Assembly: GCA_034423195.1 (NCBI GenBank)
Contig: DAOUIZ010000037.1
Location: 21,383 to 85,382, forward strand
Source of the DNA: CATOSK01 sp034423195
GTDB lineage: Bacteria > Chloroflexota > Dehalococcoidia > Lucifugimonadales > UBA3495
Length of the DNA: 64,000 nt
Reading direction: 5' to 3'
Below the pieces are notes generated by a model. It searched no databases. It was not told the DNA's origin and worked only from the letters and a program-made list of their open reading frames with translations. Below, in pieces: positions 1 through 9,155 of this stretch; position 1 is the stretch's first letter; each line of letters opens with the position of its first letter. Both the position numbers and the translations under genes were made by a program.

Positions 1-517
1 CGTCCACGTCGGGGAGGTCTTCAATTATTTCAAGGGCAGCGGTCGCCACTCCTGTTATAAGGAGGGGCTCGTCCGATGGGTGGACAAACCGGTAGCCCTC
101 CTCGTTGGCCAGTCGCTCAGCGTAGGCCCGGGTCTCATCGTACATCTTCCCGTGGTAGACCAGTTCCGCCCCCAATCGCTGGATCGCGGCGGCTTTCAAT
201 GGGTTGGCGCCTTCCGGGAGCGCGATCAACGCCCTCGCCCCGAAGTGCCGGCACGCGCTGGCGATGGACTGCCCGTGGTTTCCCGTCGAAGCGGTAATCA
301 CTCCCCGGTCCCGTTCTTCCTGCGTGAGATGGGCCAGCAGGTTGATTCCCCCGCGCTGCTTGAAAGCCCCCAGGGGGAGGTATTCCTCATGCTTCAGGTA
401 AATGTCGGCTTCCATTAGCTGACTCAGCCCTTCCGAGCAGGTCAACGGAGTCCTGGGCAAATGTCGGCCTATCAGCCTCTTGGCGGCGTAAACGTCGCGC
501 AGCGTGGGGATTTCCAT
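1..517 (-). CDS. Threonine dehydratase-like PLP enzyme, C-terminus cut by window edge
   Basis: Translating the minus strand from an ATG at 517 gives 172 codons of open frame with no stop before the left edge. The protein begins MEIPTLRDVYAAKRLIGRHL. It has the fold-type II PLP lysine motif GAFKQRGG (about residue 53) and the phosphate-binding loop STGNHGQS (about residues 78-85). Both are typical of serine/threonine ammonia-lyases, which deaminate threonine or serine to 2-oxoacids. An AGGTGA ribosome site lies about four bases before the ATG. The C-terminal half, including any ACT regulatory domain, is outside the window, so a biosynthetic (ilvA) and a catabolic enzyme (tdcB-like, or threo-3-hydroxyaspartate dehydratase) cannot be separated. 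Confidence 0.85.
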   Translation of the reverse strand, partial: MEIPTLRDVYAAKRLIGRHLPRTPLTCSEGLSQLMEADIYLKHEEYLPLGAFKQRGGINLLAHLTQEERDRGVITASTGNHGQSIASACRHFGARALIALPEGANPLKAAAIQRLGAELVYHGKMYDETRAYAERLANEEGYRFVHPSDEPLLITGVATAALEIIEDLPDVD

Positions 518-689
518 TGGTTCACCTCTGCAAGAACTGGCTGGACGGCACGGAAAACCCCGGAATCGGGTTCCAATGGTCCTGGACACCCATTCTAACC
601 GGAAGCGCCCTGTATCGCCTCTTCCCGCGTGATCCATCGGGTTTCGGGCTGGCGGAACGACCCACCGAGCAACCGGCACGGCCCGAGAC

Positions 690-877
690 ACAGACTACAC
701 TCTTGCTACATTAGTATCCGCACGGCGGTAATACCGCCAGGTACATTTGCACGATTACACTACACTCTCTAAATACATTACACGCTTTAAGTGGTGCTTC
801 TACATTCTGCCGCATGTAATTGAGATGTAATAAGCCACTGCATTACTTCATGCCACCGAATTGGTAATGCAATTACC
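690..877. promoter_or_regulatory. AT-richer stretch dense in TACAYT motifs and palindromes
   Basis: This gene-free stretch between 518 and 1227 holds at least seven TACACT/TACATT hexamers (696, 707, 742, 756, 761, 774, 801), TTACAC at 755 and 778, and inverted ATGTAAT at 814 and 825. Two clean palindromes sit in the same region: GGCGGTA-A-TACCGCC (724-738) and GGTAAT-GCA-ATTACC (863-877). They share a GGTAAT core. A further inverted repeat, CTCCGAG/CTCGGAG, lies at 926-955. The density and the neighbouring small HTH gene suggest an operator array or a relic replication or integration site. No coding frame in 518-1336 looks real. The regulatory role is inferred. Confidence 0.4.
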
Positions 878-1227
878 CCCCGGGAAATGTACGACATGAG
901 CTGTTGCACTGATCACCCTGCCGCTCTCCGAGCTAGTGGAGTGTTGCACTCGGAGCGCGTGGCCGGTACCCGGCTCGGTCCACGCGGCGGCAGCCATTTC
1001 CGTCGCTCCTGGGCCTTCCCCCAGTTCGGGCGCGGCAGCCTGGTTGTCCGGCAATATCCACATGGAAGCCCCCACACGGGGAATTTCAGAAGGCTTCTGA
1101 AAAATCGGTCTGGGAGGACTCATTTCCCTTATCAGGGGTCAAAAGAGGCCACACAGGGGCCCCTCTGGCTCTCCCCTTCTGTTCTGGTAATTTCTTAAAT
1201 AAATATAAAAGAAAATATGGCCAAGTA

Positions 1228-1256
1228 TTGACAAAAGCGTAAGTTGGTGGTACCAT
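1228..1256 (+). promoter_or_regulatory. Sigma-70 type promoter for the small HTH gene
   Basis: TTGACA (1228-1233) is followed after 17 bases by TACCAT (1251-1256), a consensus -35 and a 4/6 -10. An A/T-rich tract (about 1190-1217) just upstream resembles an UP element. The predicted transcript starts about 75 bases before the GTG of the HTH gene. Its leader contains another TACACT motif near 1282. Confidence 0.6.
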
Positions 1257-1336
1257 CCCCTGCACTACGGTATTTCCGGTTTGTACACTCAAAAGTGGAT
1301 TACTCTTATTCGTTTGCACACATAGGAGGAACGGAC

Positions 1337-1561
1337 GTGGCCCGCAAGACGAAGCTAATGCAACGTGTAGAAGATGAGCACCAGCGCCCGTTGGAAAAAC
1401 TTTTACCCGAAATGGTCAACGACATCGGACTCTCCGCTACCGCTGATACATTGGGTGTAAGTAAAGCTACACTGGGGTACTGGCTCCTGAAGCTGGGGAT
1501 AAGTGTAAGGCGCGTCGCGCTGGCCCCGGGAGAGACCCTGGAGGTCAAGCGGGCCAGCTGA
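1337..1561 (+). CDS. Small helix-turn-helix DNA-binding protein
   Basis: A 74-aa protein starts at GTG 1337, six bases after AGGAGGA (1324-1330). Upstream in-frame starts lack a ribosome site. Residues 36-60 read as a helix-turn-helix (ATADTLGVSKATLGYWLLKL), like short phage or plasmid HTH proteins that recognise DNA without an effector domain. The N-terminus is lysine/arginine-rich (ARKTKLMQR). The gene stands alone, with its own promoter at 1228 and a strong terminator at 1678. TACAYT hexamers like those in the upstream array recur inside the gene near 1447 and 1468, so autoregulation is possible. The exact family is not recognised. Confidence 0.65.
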   Translation: MARKTKLMQRVEDEHQRPLEKLLPEMVNDIGLSATADTLGVSKATLGYWLLKLGISVRRVALAPGETLEVKRAS

Positions 1562-1677
1562 CACCTGTCGCAATGTCCCGGCGCCCGGGGATCCCGTCTG
1601 GCGGCGGGTTATCCCAATCGGGGCCCAAAATCGGAGAAAATTCGGCGGGAAGGGTCTCAGGTACCCCTCCCAACCAA

Positions 1678-1702
1678 AAAGAGGCGGTTTTGCCGCCTCT
1701 TT
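1678..1702. terminator. Bidirectional intrinsic terminator
   Basis: AAAGAGGCGG (1678-1687) and CCGCCTCTTT (1693-1702) form a perfect 10-bp stem with a 5-base loop. It is flanked by A-rich sequence on the left and T-rich sequence on the right, so it can end transcription from both the HTH gene (+) and the convergent amidase gene (-). Confidence 0.85.
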
Positions 1703-1754
1703 CTTTTGCCCGTTCCTATGTGCCCCGAGAGCCACTCACCTCGGGGATTGCGGG

Positions 1755-2864
1755 TCAACCCTGGAAAATGTCTTCGGGAAGGAACGCAGACACCGTGACG
1801 TTGGGCAGGTCCACTGCGTTGCTTATCTTCAAGTCCACCGCCACGCTGCATATTACGTAGGCCTGCTCCCGAGTCCAGCCCCTTTCCTGGAGCAGGTCTA
1901 TCATGTTGAGCAACGCATTGCGGGCTGCCAGCGTCAGGTCCTCTCCCTCCTGGGTGCCGTCGGCCCTGATCGGCATTCCCATGGTGGCGATGAAGTTCCG
2001 TGGCGCAGCCCATTCCGAAGCCAGGAAATAGCCGGGATGGGAGTAGCGGGGAAAGGTGATGCCCCTGGCCTCGGCAACTCCCTTATGTAATTGAAACTTC
2101 ACGACCGCCGTGGCGCCCATTTCGATGGCGGTGATACAGCACTCGGAGTCACCCTGGGCGAAGTGTCCGTCCCCCGCCGAGTACAAGGCCCCTGGAACGT
2201 TGACGGGAATAAACAGCTTCGACCCCGTCGTCAGTTGCTTGGCATCCACGTTCCCGCAGTTTTCCCGGGGCGGAAGAGTCCGCAGCCCTTCGTTGGCGAT
2301 GGCCCCTCCTGTCGGAACAGCATCCTCCGGGTCGGGTGGGAATGCGATGCCGCCCCGCCGGACCAGGTCTGCTTCCCGGGCGGCCCACTGGGACAGCTGT
2401 TCATGGGATGGGGCGATGCCGGCGGTGCCCATGAAGGAGCCGTTGGGAATGCGGACACCGGGTAATTGAGGCGAGGTCGCCCAGTCCCCATCTATCTCCC
2501 AGTGGACGAGGTAAGGTTCCTGGAAATAATCGCGCAGGAACCCAGCCCCGGGGCGGTTCCGTGTCCAACCGTGGGGCTGGGGGGTTATGTCAACATACTC
2601 GATTTCGAGGAGGTCCCCCGGTTCCGCTCCTGTCACATAGACCGGCCCCGTCAGCGGGTGGGCGACCTTGGAATCCAGCCCGACCAGATCATCGACGGTC
2701 ATTCCGGGCTGAATCTGGCAATCGGAAGCGTCTCTCGTCTCCAGGAGCGTTTCTTCGCCCGGTTCCACTTCCAGGACCGGAGGAATATCCGGGTGCCAGC
2801 GATTATGGCCCTTCCCCGGCTCATCCTTGAGGCGCTTGCTTCGGTCGATGGTGATGCTCTTCAT
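1755..2864 (-). CDS. Acetamidase/formamidase family protein
   Basis: This 369-aa protein is of typical length for the FmdA/AmdA family, which hydrolyses formamide, acetamide or other small aliphatic amides to ammonia and the acid. Recognisable blocks are the N-terminal beta-rich part (VEPGEETLLETRDASD), PLTGPVYVTGAEPGDLLEIE (about residues 71-90), the GTAGIAPS region, and the core GDGHFAQGDSECC, where the family usually has GDGE. The C-terminus (TREQAYVICSVAVDLKISNAVD) is also characteristic. The ATG at 2864 lacks a strong ribosome site. The gene is monocistronic between the bidirectional terminator and a non-coding gap. The substrate cannot be told from sequence. Confidence 0.88.
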   Translation of the reverse strand: MKSITIDRSKRLKDEPGKGHNRWHPDIPPVLEVEPGEETLLETRDASDCQIQPGMTVDDLVGLDSKVAHPLTGPVYVTGAEPGDLLEIEYVDITPQPHGWTRNRPGAGFLRDYFQEPYLVHWEIDGDWATSPQLPGVRIPNGSFMGTAGIAPSHEQLSQWAAREADLVRRGGIAFPPDPEDAVPTGGAIANEGLRTLPPRENCGNVDAKQLTTGSKLFIPVNVPGALYSAGDGHFAQGDSECCITAIEMGATAVVKFQLHKGVAEARGITFPRYSHPGYFLASEWAAPRNFIATMGMPIRADGTQEGEDLTLAARNALLNMIDLLQERGWTREQAYVICSVAVDLKISNAVDLPNVTVSAFLPEDIFQG

Positions 2865-3157
2865 GGCGAAACGGCATGTCCTTTGTTTGTAGCTAAAAGC
2901 GTTTCAATGTCGGCCGTGCCAAGGGCCTAAAAGCGGTGGGGACTAATGCTGGCAGGGTGTATGAAAATACCCACTCACCATCCGGTCCTCCCCGCACAGG
3001 CGGGGGTTGCCTTTGCGGCAGCGGCGGATTCGCAATAAAGAATCTAGCGGGCTAACAGCTTTGTATTGGTTGGCCTTTAATAGCAGAAATCCAGGTTTAA
3101 CCATCGCGGGACGCCCGCCCCTTTTGTGCGGTTGCCACGGGGTTGCCGCCGCCCCGG
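2865..3157. other. Intergenic gap with a degenerate GC hairpin repeat
   Basis: No convincing gene lies in these 293 bases. Positions 2988-3035 (CCCGCACAGGCGGGGGTTGC, then GCAGCGGCGGATTCGCAA) are a diverged copy of the longer repeat seen at 38377 and 42767. The rest is unremarkable. Confidence 0.5.
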
Positions 3158-4123
3158 CTATTCCGGGGTTACCAGGGACTCGGCCTCCTGTCCCGACAGT
3201 ACGCGGAGGATATTGCCGTAGGCGAAGTGCGCTGCCCGCAGGGCCGTCTCCTGGCTCTGACCGGCCATGTGTGGGGTGATGATCACGTTGTTCAGTTCGA
3301 ACAGGGGATTGTCGGCGGGCGTGGGCTCCACTTCCAGAACGTCCAGTGCGGCACCGGCAATCTTCCCCTCGGTCAGGGCGCCGTACAACGCTGCCTCGTC
3401 CACCACTGGCCCGCGACAGAGGTTAATCAGGAACGCCGTCTCCTTCATCATGTCGAATTCCCGGTCCGACATCATGCCCCGGGTTCGCCGGGTGAGGGGA
3501 ACATGGAGGCTGACGATGTCCGAGGTCGCCAGCAATTCGTCAAAGGAGACAGGCGACGCCTTTACCTCGCGCTGAACATCTTCTGGAATATCCTCCACGT
3601 CGTAAAAGATGGTCCGCGTATCGAACCCGGTGAGCCGCTTGGCCACATGCCTTCCTATGCGTCCCAATCCCACGATACCCACCGTCTTGTCGGTAACTTC
3701 CGACAGGTCGGTCTGGTAGAGGTTGCTTCGCCACTCCCGCCGCCGGGTGGTGCTGTCCCATTGCGCCATCAGGTTCCGCTTGATGCCGATCATCAGGGCA
3801 ATGGTCTGCTCTGACACCGAAATGGCGTTGGCGCCGCCGTTGTTGGCCACGGGTATGCCCATTTCAAGAATGGCTTCCAGGTCCAGCCGGTCGTAGCCCG
3901 CACTCAGGGTCTGGATCAGCTTTACCCGGGAGCACTCTTGTAGCACGTTGGTGCTTACGTCGCTGGTGATGAGCGCGTCGGCGTCGCGGCAAAGATCGAT
4001 CTTTTCCGACTCCGACAGAGCCGGGTCCACCACCGTCACCTCGATTTCGTCCGGCGCCTGCTCAAGCATGGTGGAAGGGCGTCCGCCAACGCCGCTGAAA
4101 TAGGCTACTTTCCAGGTGGCCAT
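3158..4123 (-). CDS. D-isomer-specific 2-hydroxyacid dehydrogenase
   Basis: A 321-aa protein starts at ATG 4123, which has GGAGGAGG seven bases upstream; a 30-residue N-terminal extension is possible but lacks support. The Rossmann motif GIVGLGRIGRHVAKRL and the signature NLCRGPVVDEAALYGAL place it in the phosphoglycerate/hydroxypyruvate dehydrogenase superfamily (NAD(P)-linked 2-oxoacid/2-hydroxyacid interconversion). The catalytic Arg-Glu-His pattern is present, ending in the His of IITPHMAGQS. There is no ACT domain, which argues against SerA in favour of a glyoxylate/hydroxypyruvate reductase-like enzyme. It lies downstream of a TPP-enzyme gene on the same strand, 590 bases away, so co-transcription is uncertain. 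Confidence 0.88.
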   Translation of the reverse strand: MATWKVAYFSGVGGRPSTMLEQAPDEIEVTVVDPALSESEKIDLCRDADALITSDVSTNVLQECSRVKLIQTLSAGYDRLDLEAILEMGIPVANNGGANAISVSEQTIALMIGIKRNLMAQWDSTTRRREWRSNLYQTDLSEVTDKTVGIVGLGRIGRHVAKRLTGFDTRTIFYDVEDIPEDVQREVKASPVSFDELLATSDIVSLHVPLTRRTRGMMSDREFDMMKETAFLINLCRGPVVDEAALYGALTEGKIAGAALDVLEVEPTPADNPLFELNNVIITPHMAGQSQETALRAAHFAYGNILRVLSGQEAESLVTPE

Positions 4124-4714
4124 CTGATCGCCTCCTCCACGTGCGGTGCTGAATCCTGTACCTTTGGCTCCTTGCTGTACATCGCGGCAACTGCTGAAAG
4201 GGTACTGCAGCACGAGTCAGAGCCTCGCGGCAAGGGTATAACAACAACGGTATCGCGGCAAGGGTTAGCGTAGCTCGGCAAGGCCCGTGACCCCCGCCGC
4301 CAGACCTGGCGCCGGGGCCAGGTTTGAGGTTCGCCCGTCTCGGGAATTGCCATGTCCTTGAACAGGCCACAAGGAAATGAAAATTGGAAGCCAAGCGGCG
4401 CAGGAAGGATCGTCATCGGAGCCGTAAGTCGTAGGCGAATTTCCCTGTTGTCATAGTAGCGATGGCTGGTGGCCATCGCCCCCGTGCCGGTAGTGGTCCA
4501 ACGACCCTGGACTAATGGGGTTACTTTCCCAAGTCGCCCGCGTATCTAAAGAGGGTGTTCGACGAACACCAGGTTGCCATCCCGTCATTCCCGCACAGGG
4601 CCTGCCCCCGCGTAGGTGTAGGCGGGGGCGGGACGGCAATCCAAGCCGCCGATTTCGAAAGGCCCCCGGCTCCGAGGTTGCCATTCTTGCCCGTGGACCG
4701 GGGCGGCCTGAAGC
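4124..4714. other. Intergenic gap with a variant hairpin repeat
   Basis: No gene is supported in these 590 bases. At about 4578-4646 a GC-rich nested inverted repeat (CCGTCATTCCCGC ... GCGGGACGG, with an inner TGCCCCCGC/GCGGGGGC arm) is a divergent relative of the repeat copies at 24445 and 43437. Short GGCAAGGGT/CGGCAAGG direct motifs recur at 4229-4285. Confidence 0.5.
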
Positions 4715-6403
4715 CTAGTCCACCGACCAATCGTCCGGCAGTTCGGGGGTCCGCATGGGCTTGATCATGACTTCCACCAGGGCGGCCTGTCCTTCTTCCG
4801 TCGTACGGATGGCCCTCTGGAACGCCGGCAGGATTTCCGACGGCTCCTCCACCCGCTCCGAGTATGCTCCCAAGCCCCGGGCAACTTCGCTGAAGTTGCC
4901 GCCCAGTTGGGCAACGGTCGGCGGCGTGCCGCCCGGCCGGTCCATTCCCATCATGCCTCCGCCGATGCCGCCGTTGTTTATCACCACGGTGAGAGTGGGC
5001 AGGTTCATTCGGACGGCGGTCTCGATTTCCATGCCGGTCATGCCGAAGGAAGCGTCGCCCAACAGGTGAACAACCAGGCGGTCAGGGTGGGCCAGCTTGG
5101 CCCCAATGGCGGCTCCCAGGGACCATCCCATGGGCGCCATCCCTCCCATGGCCACGAAGCTATGCGGAATGGTGGAAACCCAGAAGGGCGTTATGTAACC
5201 CCGGCTCCCTCCCGCGTCATGGAGGGCGATAGTTCTGGTCGGGTCCACCGCCCGCATCAAATCATGGACGACCCGGTAGCCGTTGGTCGGCTTGGACTCG
5301 TCCGTAAAGATTGGCATCCACTCCGCCAGCCACTTTGCTTTGGCTCGAGCGATTTCGCCGACAACTTCTTCCTTGATTCCCCCGCTTTGGGAGCCCAGCC
5401 TTTCCCGCACCGCATCAATGAGGGCTCGAAGCGCCAGCTTGGCATCCGCGAGAATCGGCACATCGGCCTGGTATTGCTTGTTCAGGTCCTTCTCATCCGC
5501 GTTGATATGGATGAGCTTGACGCCTTCGGGAATCGGGCGCCCGTCGGTACCGTTGGGCAGCCGGAAGGAGTTCCCCACGGCGAGGACCGCGTCGGTCTGG
5601 CGGTTCATGTGCAGCGCCGGGCCGGAGGCATACCGGCTGCGGGGGTAGACCCCGCCGCCCAGCGACAGGGGATGGTCTTCGGGAAACACGCTTTTTCCCA
5701 GCAGGGTGGTGGCCACCGGCATGGAAAGCAACTCGGCCAGCTCGCGGACCTCCTCGGCGGCTCCTCCGCCGAGGGCTCCCCCGCCGGCATTTAATATAGG
5801 AAGCCTCGCGTTCACGAGAATGTCGGCTGCTCTTTCAATGTCCCGGGCGTCGGGGGCTGCTTTGCGGCCTTCGCCCACCGCTTCGTACTGCAAAACAGCG
5901 TCGTCGGCTTCCGCATTCAGGACATCCTGCGGCATCTCCAGTACAACTGGCCCGGGCGACCCGGAGCGCAGAGCGGTGAAAGCCCGCCGCATGATTCCCG
6001 GGATTTCGTCGGGCCGGGTGAACGTCCCCTTCCATTTCACCAGGGAGTCAAAGATGCTGGAGGACACCTCCTGCTGGTACTCTTTACCCAGGTTCCGAAG
6101 CGGATGTTGGCCCATGAGCAGGAGCACCGGCACGTTGTCGGCGAAACAGCTCGCGATTCCGGTGAGAGTGTTCGTCGCCCCCGGGCCGGTGCCGGTCATG
6201 GCCACCGCGACCTGCCCCGTTGCCCTCGAATAGCCATCCGCAACTTCCACCCCCAGCCGCTCATGCCGTGTGGCGAAAGCGGTGATGGTGTCCGACTCGC
6301 GGAGCGCCGGCCATAATGGCGCCAGGCCGCCACCGGAGAACCCGGTTATGTAACGTATCCCTTCCTTTTCCAACGCATGGACAACCGCATCTCCGCCGCG
6401 CAT
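4715..6403 (-). CDS. TPP-dependent acetolactate synthase-like enzyme (paralogue 1)
   Basis: A 562-aa protein has the three-domain architecture of the acetolactate synthase/oxalyl-CoA decarboxylase superfamily. The N-terminal pyrimidine-binding domain carries the catalytic glutamate in TRHERLGVEVADGYSRATG (E48) and the GTGPGATN loop. A central Rossmann-like domain follows, then a C-terminal diphosphate-binding domain with GDASFGMTGMEIETAVR and an NN pair (INNGG) matching the GDG-(24-30)-NN motif. The GDASFG and NNGG wording resembles oxalyl-CoA decarboxylase more than IlvB, but substrate assignment is inference. It is divergent from the ABC permease gene at 6926. No IlvN-like regulatory subunit is nearby. 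Confidence 0.85.
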   Translation of the reverse strand: MRGGDAVVHALEKEGIRYITGFSGGGLAPLWPALRESDTITAFATRHERLGVEVADGYSRATGQVAVAMTGTGPGATNTLTGIASCFADNVPVLLLMGQHPLRNLGKEYQQEVSSSIFDSLVKWKGTFTRPDEIPGIMRRAFTALRSGSPGPVVLEMPQDVLNAEADDAVLQYEAVGEGRKAAPDARDIERAADILVNARLPILNAGGGALGGGAAEEVRELAELLSMPVATTLLGKSVFPEDHPLSLGGGVYPRSRYASGPALHMNRQTDAVLAVGNSFRLPNGTDGRPIPEGVKLIHINADEKDLNKQYQADVPILADAKLALRALIDAVRERLGSQSGGIKEEVVGEIARAKAKWLAEWMPIFTDESKPTNGYRVVHDLMRAVDPTRTIALHDAGGSRGYITPFWVSTIPHSFVAMGGMAPMGWSLGAAIGAKLAHPDRLVVHLLGDASFGMTGMEIETAVRMNLPTLTVVINNGGIGGGMMGMDRPGGTPPTVAQLGGNFSEVARGLGAYSERVEEPSEILPAFQRAIRTTEEGQAALVEVMIKPMRTPELPDDWSVD

Positions 6404-6828
6404 AACGCCTCCTTCGATCTGGCAATGGATCGGGAACCGGCATTTGCTTCCCCGCTGGACTAAGTTGGAAAGTCAACGCAAGTCCGCTGAACACAGGCGG
6501 GGGAATTGGGGCGATTCTAAGGGAGTTGAGGTTGAGGGTCAACGCCGGACAGTATGCACCTCGACCGGCCTTCCCGGCCAAGGGCAGCCCAGCGTCCCGG
6601 CAAGTATCAGAAAGTTGTCGCCCATAATCCGGTAGTGTATACTCCCGCCAATTTCCCGGTCAGGACAATTTTTCGGTTCTCAGCCTGACTCCCATGTCTG
6701 GATTTCTACAACCCTGCGGCATCGTAATTTCAGATACTCACCGGGCATTTCCCCGGATGGTGTCTCATTATTAAACGCTCCCCGAGGAGCGGCGCCCGGC
6801 AGGAATTCCTCCCGCTGGCCGGGAAGTA

Positions 6829-6857
6829 TAGGCAAACCGGGATGCGCCCTTTATACT
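6829..6857 (+). promoter_or_regulatory. Candidate promoter of the permease genes
   Basis: TAGGCA (6829-6834), a 17-base spacer and TATACT (6852-6857) lie about 70 bases before the GTG at 6926. The surrounding 522-base gap (6404-6925) separates divergent genes. It also contains short inverted repeats such as CGCTCC-CCGA-GGAGCG near 6777-6792, but no gene. Confidence 0.45.
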
Positions 6858-6925
6858 GTCGCTCGAAAACCGCCCAGCACGCCACGGCTGACTTCAAACC
6901 ATAACCAATTAGCGAGGGAATCTCC

Positions 6926-7855
6926 GTGCGCAATTACATGATCCGTCGAGTGGGGCACTCGGTCTTCATCATCCTTGGGCTGATGGCCTTGTTGTTTTTT
7001 GCCATCAACATCCTGGGAGACCCGGTACAGTTGCTGGTCGATGAAGATGCCTCCCAGGAAGCTATCGACGCCTTGCGGGCCAAGTTCGGCCTGGACCGGC
7101 CTCTTTATATAAGGTTCGCTGACTTTTACTGGGACCTCGCCCGCGGCGACTTCGGCAAGTCCATCCGCCACCGCATTGACGCCAGGGAAATGATCTGGGA
7201 CCGGCTGCCGAACACCGCGGTCCTGGCCGTGGTGGCTTGGGCATTGGGTTCCATCGGCATTCCGTTAGGAATGTTGGCCGCAAGACGGCCAAGGGGAATC
7301 ATGGACCGGATAGTAAACGTCCTGTCCTTCGCCGTAATTTCCGTGCCCGAGTTCTGGCTGGCCTTGATGCTTATTCTGGTGGTATCCGTCCAGCTTGACC
7401 TGCTGCCAACTTCCGGGTTCAACGGTTTGGGGCCCGCCGGGTGGAAGTTCATGATTCTTCCCGCCATCGCGCTGTGTCCCCGTGTTCTCGGAAGAAACGC
7501 CCAGATTACCCGGGCGACCATGATCGAGGAGATTAACAAGCAATACGTCGCTACTGCCCGCGCCAAAGGGCTGGCCGAGAACACCGTCCTTTACGCTCAT
7601 GTCCTCAAGAACGCGGCCATATCCATCGTGACCCTGATGGGCGACGAGCTGGCCGGATTCATGAACGGTTCCACCGTGGTCGAGATTATTTTCGGATGGC
7701 CCGGAATCGGAAAGTTGCTGATTGACGCCATCAACGCCCGCGACCTGCCGGTGGTAACTGCGGCGGTGTTCGTGATCGCTCTGATGGTAATGGTCATCAA
7801 CCTTACAGTTGACCTGATTTACACCTGGCTCGACCCCCGGATCTCCTACAGTTGA
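6926..7855 (+). CDS. ABC transporter permease, DppB/OppB family
   Basis: A 309-aa inner-membrane protein starts at GTG 6926. It has a first transmembrane helix at about residues 9-29, a periplasmic loop, and five further helices. The binding-protein-dependent permease EAA loop (TARAKGLAENTVLYAHVLKNA, about residues 211-231) contacts the ATPase. The sequence is typical of the B-type permease of peptide/nickel/oligosaccharide importers. The C-type partner follows 87 bases downstream. No solute-binding protein or ATPase gene is adjacent, so the missing components must be encoded elsewhere. The substrate is unknown. Confidence 0.9.
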   Translation: MRNYMIRRVGHSVFIILGLMALLFFAINILGDPVQLLVDEDASQEAIDALRAKFGLDRPLYIRFADFYWDLARGDFGKSIRHRIDAREMIWDRLPNTAVLAVVAWALGSIGIPLGMLAARRPRGIMDRIVNVLSFAVISVPEFWLALMLILVVSVQLDLLPTSGFNGLGPAGWKFMILPAIALCPRVLGRNAQITRATMIEEINKQYVATARAKGLAENTVLYAHVLKNAAISIVTLMGDELAGFMNGSTVVEIIFGWPGIGKLLIDAINARDLPVVTAAVFVIALMVMVINLTVDLIYTWLDPRISYS

Positions 7856-7942
7856 CCGAGTCACATTCATTCTCATTCTGCCGCCGGTAACCCCGGACCA
7901 ATACTCAGAATCAGGCCAGCGGGTTTATAAGGACTCCCCAAC

Positions 7943-8932
7943 ATGATTCAAGAAGAAACAACCACCCTGGAACAAAGCCCGAACAAAATCGTGGCCATCT
8001 GGCGCCACGCATTGGTTCAGGCATTCTTCAGCGACACCATAACGCTGCTGTCGGCCTCCTTCCTGCTGATAATCATCCTCGCCGCCATCTTCGCGCCCGT
8101 TGTCGCACCCTATGATCCCCAGGACCAGCAGTTGCGGCTGCGCCACTACGCGCCCCTTACATCCGGGACCGCCTTCGACCGCACCGTGAGCCCTCCCACC
8201 GAAAGCACCCGCTTCTTCCTGCTTGGCACCGATCACCTTGGCCGTGACTACCTCAGCAGGCTGATATACGGCGGCAGGATCTCCATCCTCGTGGGAGTGC
8301 TGGGCGTTCTCATTTCCAGCGTAATTGGGGTGTTCCTGGGATTGGTGGCCGGTTACTATCGGGGCCTGCTGGACGACGTGATAATGCGGGCGGTGGACGT
8401 TTTCATGTCCGTGCCGACGCTGCTGCTGGCCTTGATGGTGTTGTTCATATTAGGACCCAGCTTCACCAACATCATCATCGTGTTCGCCGTGGCCCGGTGG
8501 ATGCTCTACTGCCGCGTAACCAGGGGAGTGGTGCTCTCCTTGCGGGAGCAGTCCTTCATCGACGCGGCCCGGGCCATCGGTTGCAGCGACGGCAGAATCG
8601 TGGGCCGGCACATCCTGCCCAACTTGATTACCCCCTTGTTGACCCTGGCCGCGCTGGACGTTCCCAGGAACATTCTGACGGAGTCCACCCTCAGCTTCCT
8701 GGGATTCGGCATCCAGCCCCCCGAATCGTCCTGGGGCCTTATGTTGTCCCAGGGACGGCAGTACATCGTCACCGCCTGGTGGGTGGTGGTGGTTCCGGGA
8801 ATGGCCATCTTCCTCACTGCCCTGTCCTTCAACCTCTTCGGAGTCTGGATGCGGGCGGTCAGCGACCCTCTCCAGCGGTGGCGGTGGTTGAGGGCCACCA
8901 AGGAAGCCAAGGAAGCCGGGGTCCGGATGTAG
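7943..8932 (+). CDS. ABC transporter permease, DppC/OppC family
   Basis: A 329-aa protein has an N-terminal cytosolic stretch, a transmembrane helix at about residues 33-53, and the OppC-type motif LLGTDHLGRDYLSRLIYGGRIS. Five more helices and the EAA loop (DAARAIGCSDGRIVGRHILPN) follow. It forms a heterodimeric permease with the gene upstream. A GC-rich hairpin plus T-tract at 8965 ends the two-gene unit. The ATPase (DppD/F) and binding protein are absent from the neighbourhood. Confidence 0.9.
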   Translation: MIQEETTTLEQSPNKIVAIWRHALVQAFFSDTITLLSASFLLIIILAAIFAPVVAPYDPQDQQLRLRHYAPLTSGTAFDRTVSPPTESTRFFLLGTDHLGRDYLSRLIYGGRISILVGVLGVLISSVIGVFLGLVAGYYRGLLDDVIMRAVDVFMSVPTLLLALMVLFILGPSFTNIIIVFAVARWMLYCRVTRGVVLSLREQSFIDAARAIGCSDGRIVGRHILPNLITPLLTLAALDVPRNILTESTLSFLGFGIQPPESSWGLMLSQGRQYIVTAWWVVVVPGMAIFLTALSFNLFGVWMRAVSDPLQRWRWLRATKEAKEAGVRM

Positions 8933-8964
8933 CCGGCCTACCCCGCGCCGGAAACCCGCCAAAC

Positions 8965-8997
8965 TTCGCCCCGCGCCGGACGCGGGGCGAACTCTTT
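8965..8997 (+). terminator. Intrinsic terminator after the permease pair
   Basis: TTCGCCCCGCG (8965-8975) pairs perfectly with CGCGGGGCGAA (8981-8991) around a CCGGA loop. CTCTTTTCC follows. Confidence 0.75.
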
Positions 8998-9155
8998 TCC
9001 CGCCAACGTGAGGGCATGGTTGGATACCTGGCCCATCCACCCCACCCAACGCCCCAACTTGACCCCCAAAATGCCCAAGGTTATCATCCGTGCTGGATTC
9101 GTCGGCCCCGCCGGCCAAATCCTCATGTTCCAGTGCCCTACATTAAGGAGGGTTC

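Noticed and set aside
848..1123. 91-codon minus-strand open frame in the left intergenic gap
   Set aside because: No ribosome site, no hydrophobic or domain pattern, and it overlaps the palindromes and inverted repeats; more likely chance.
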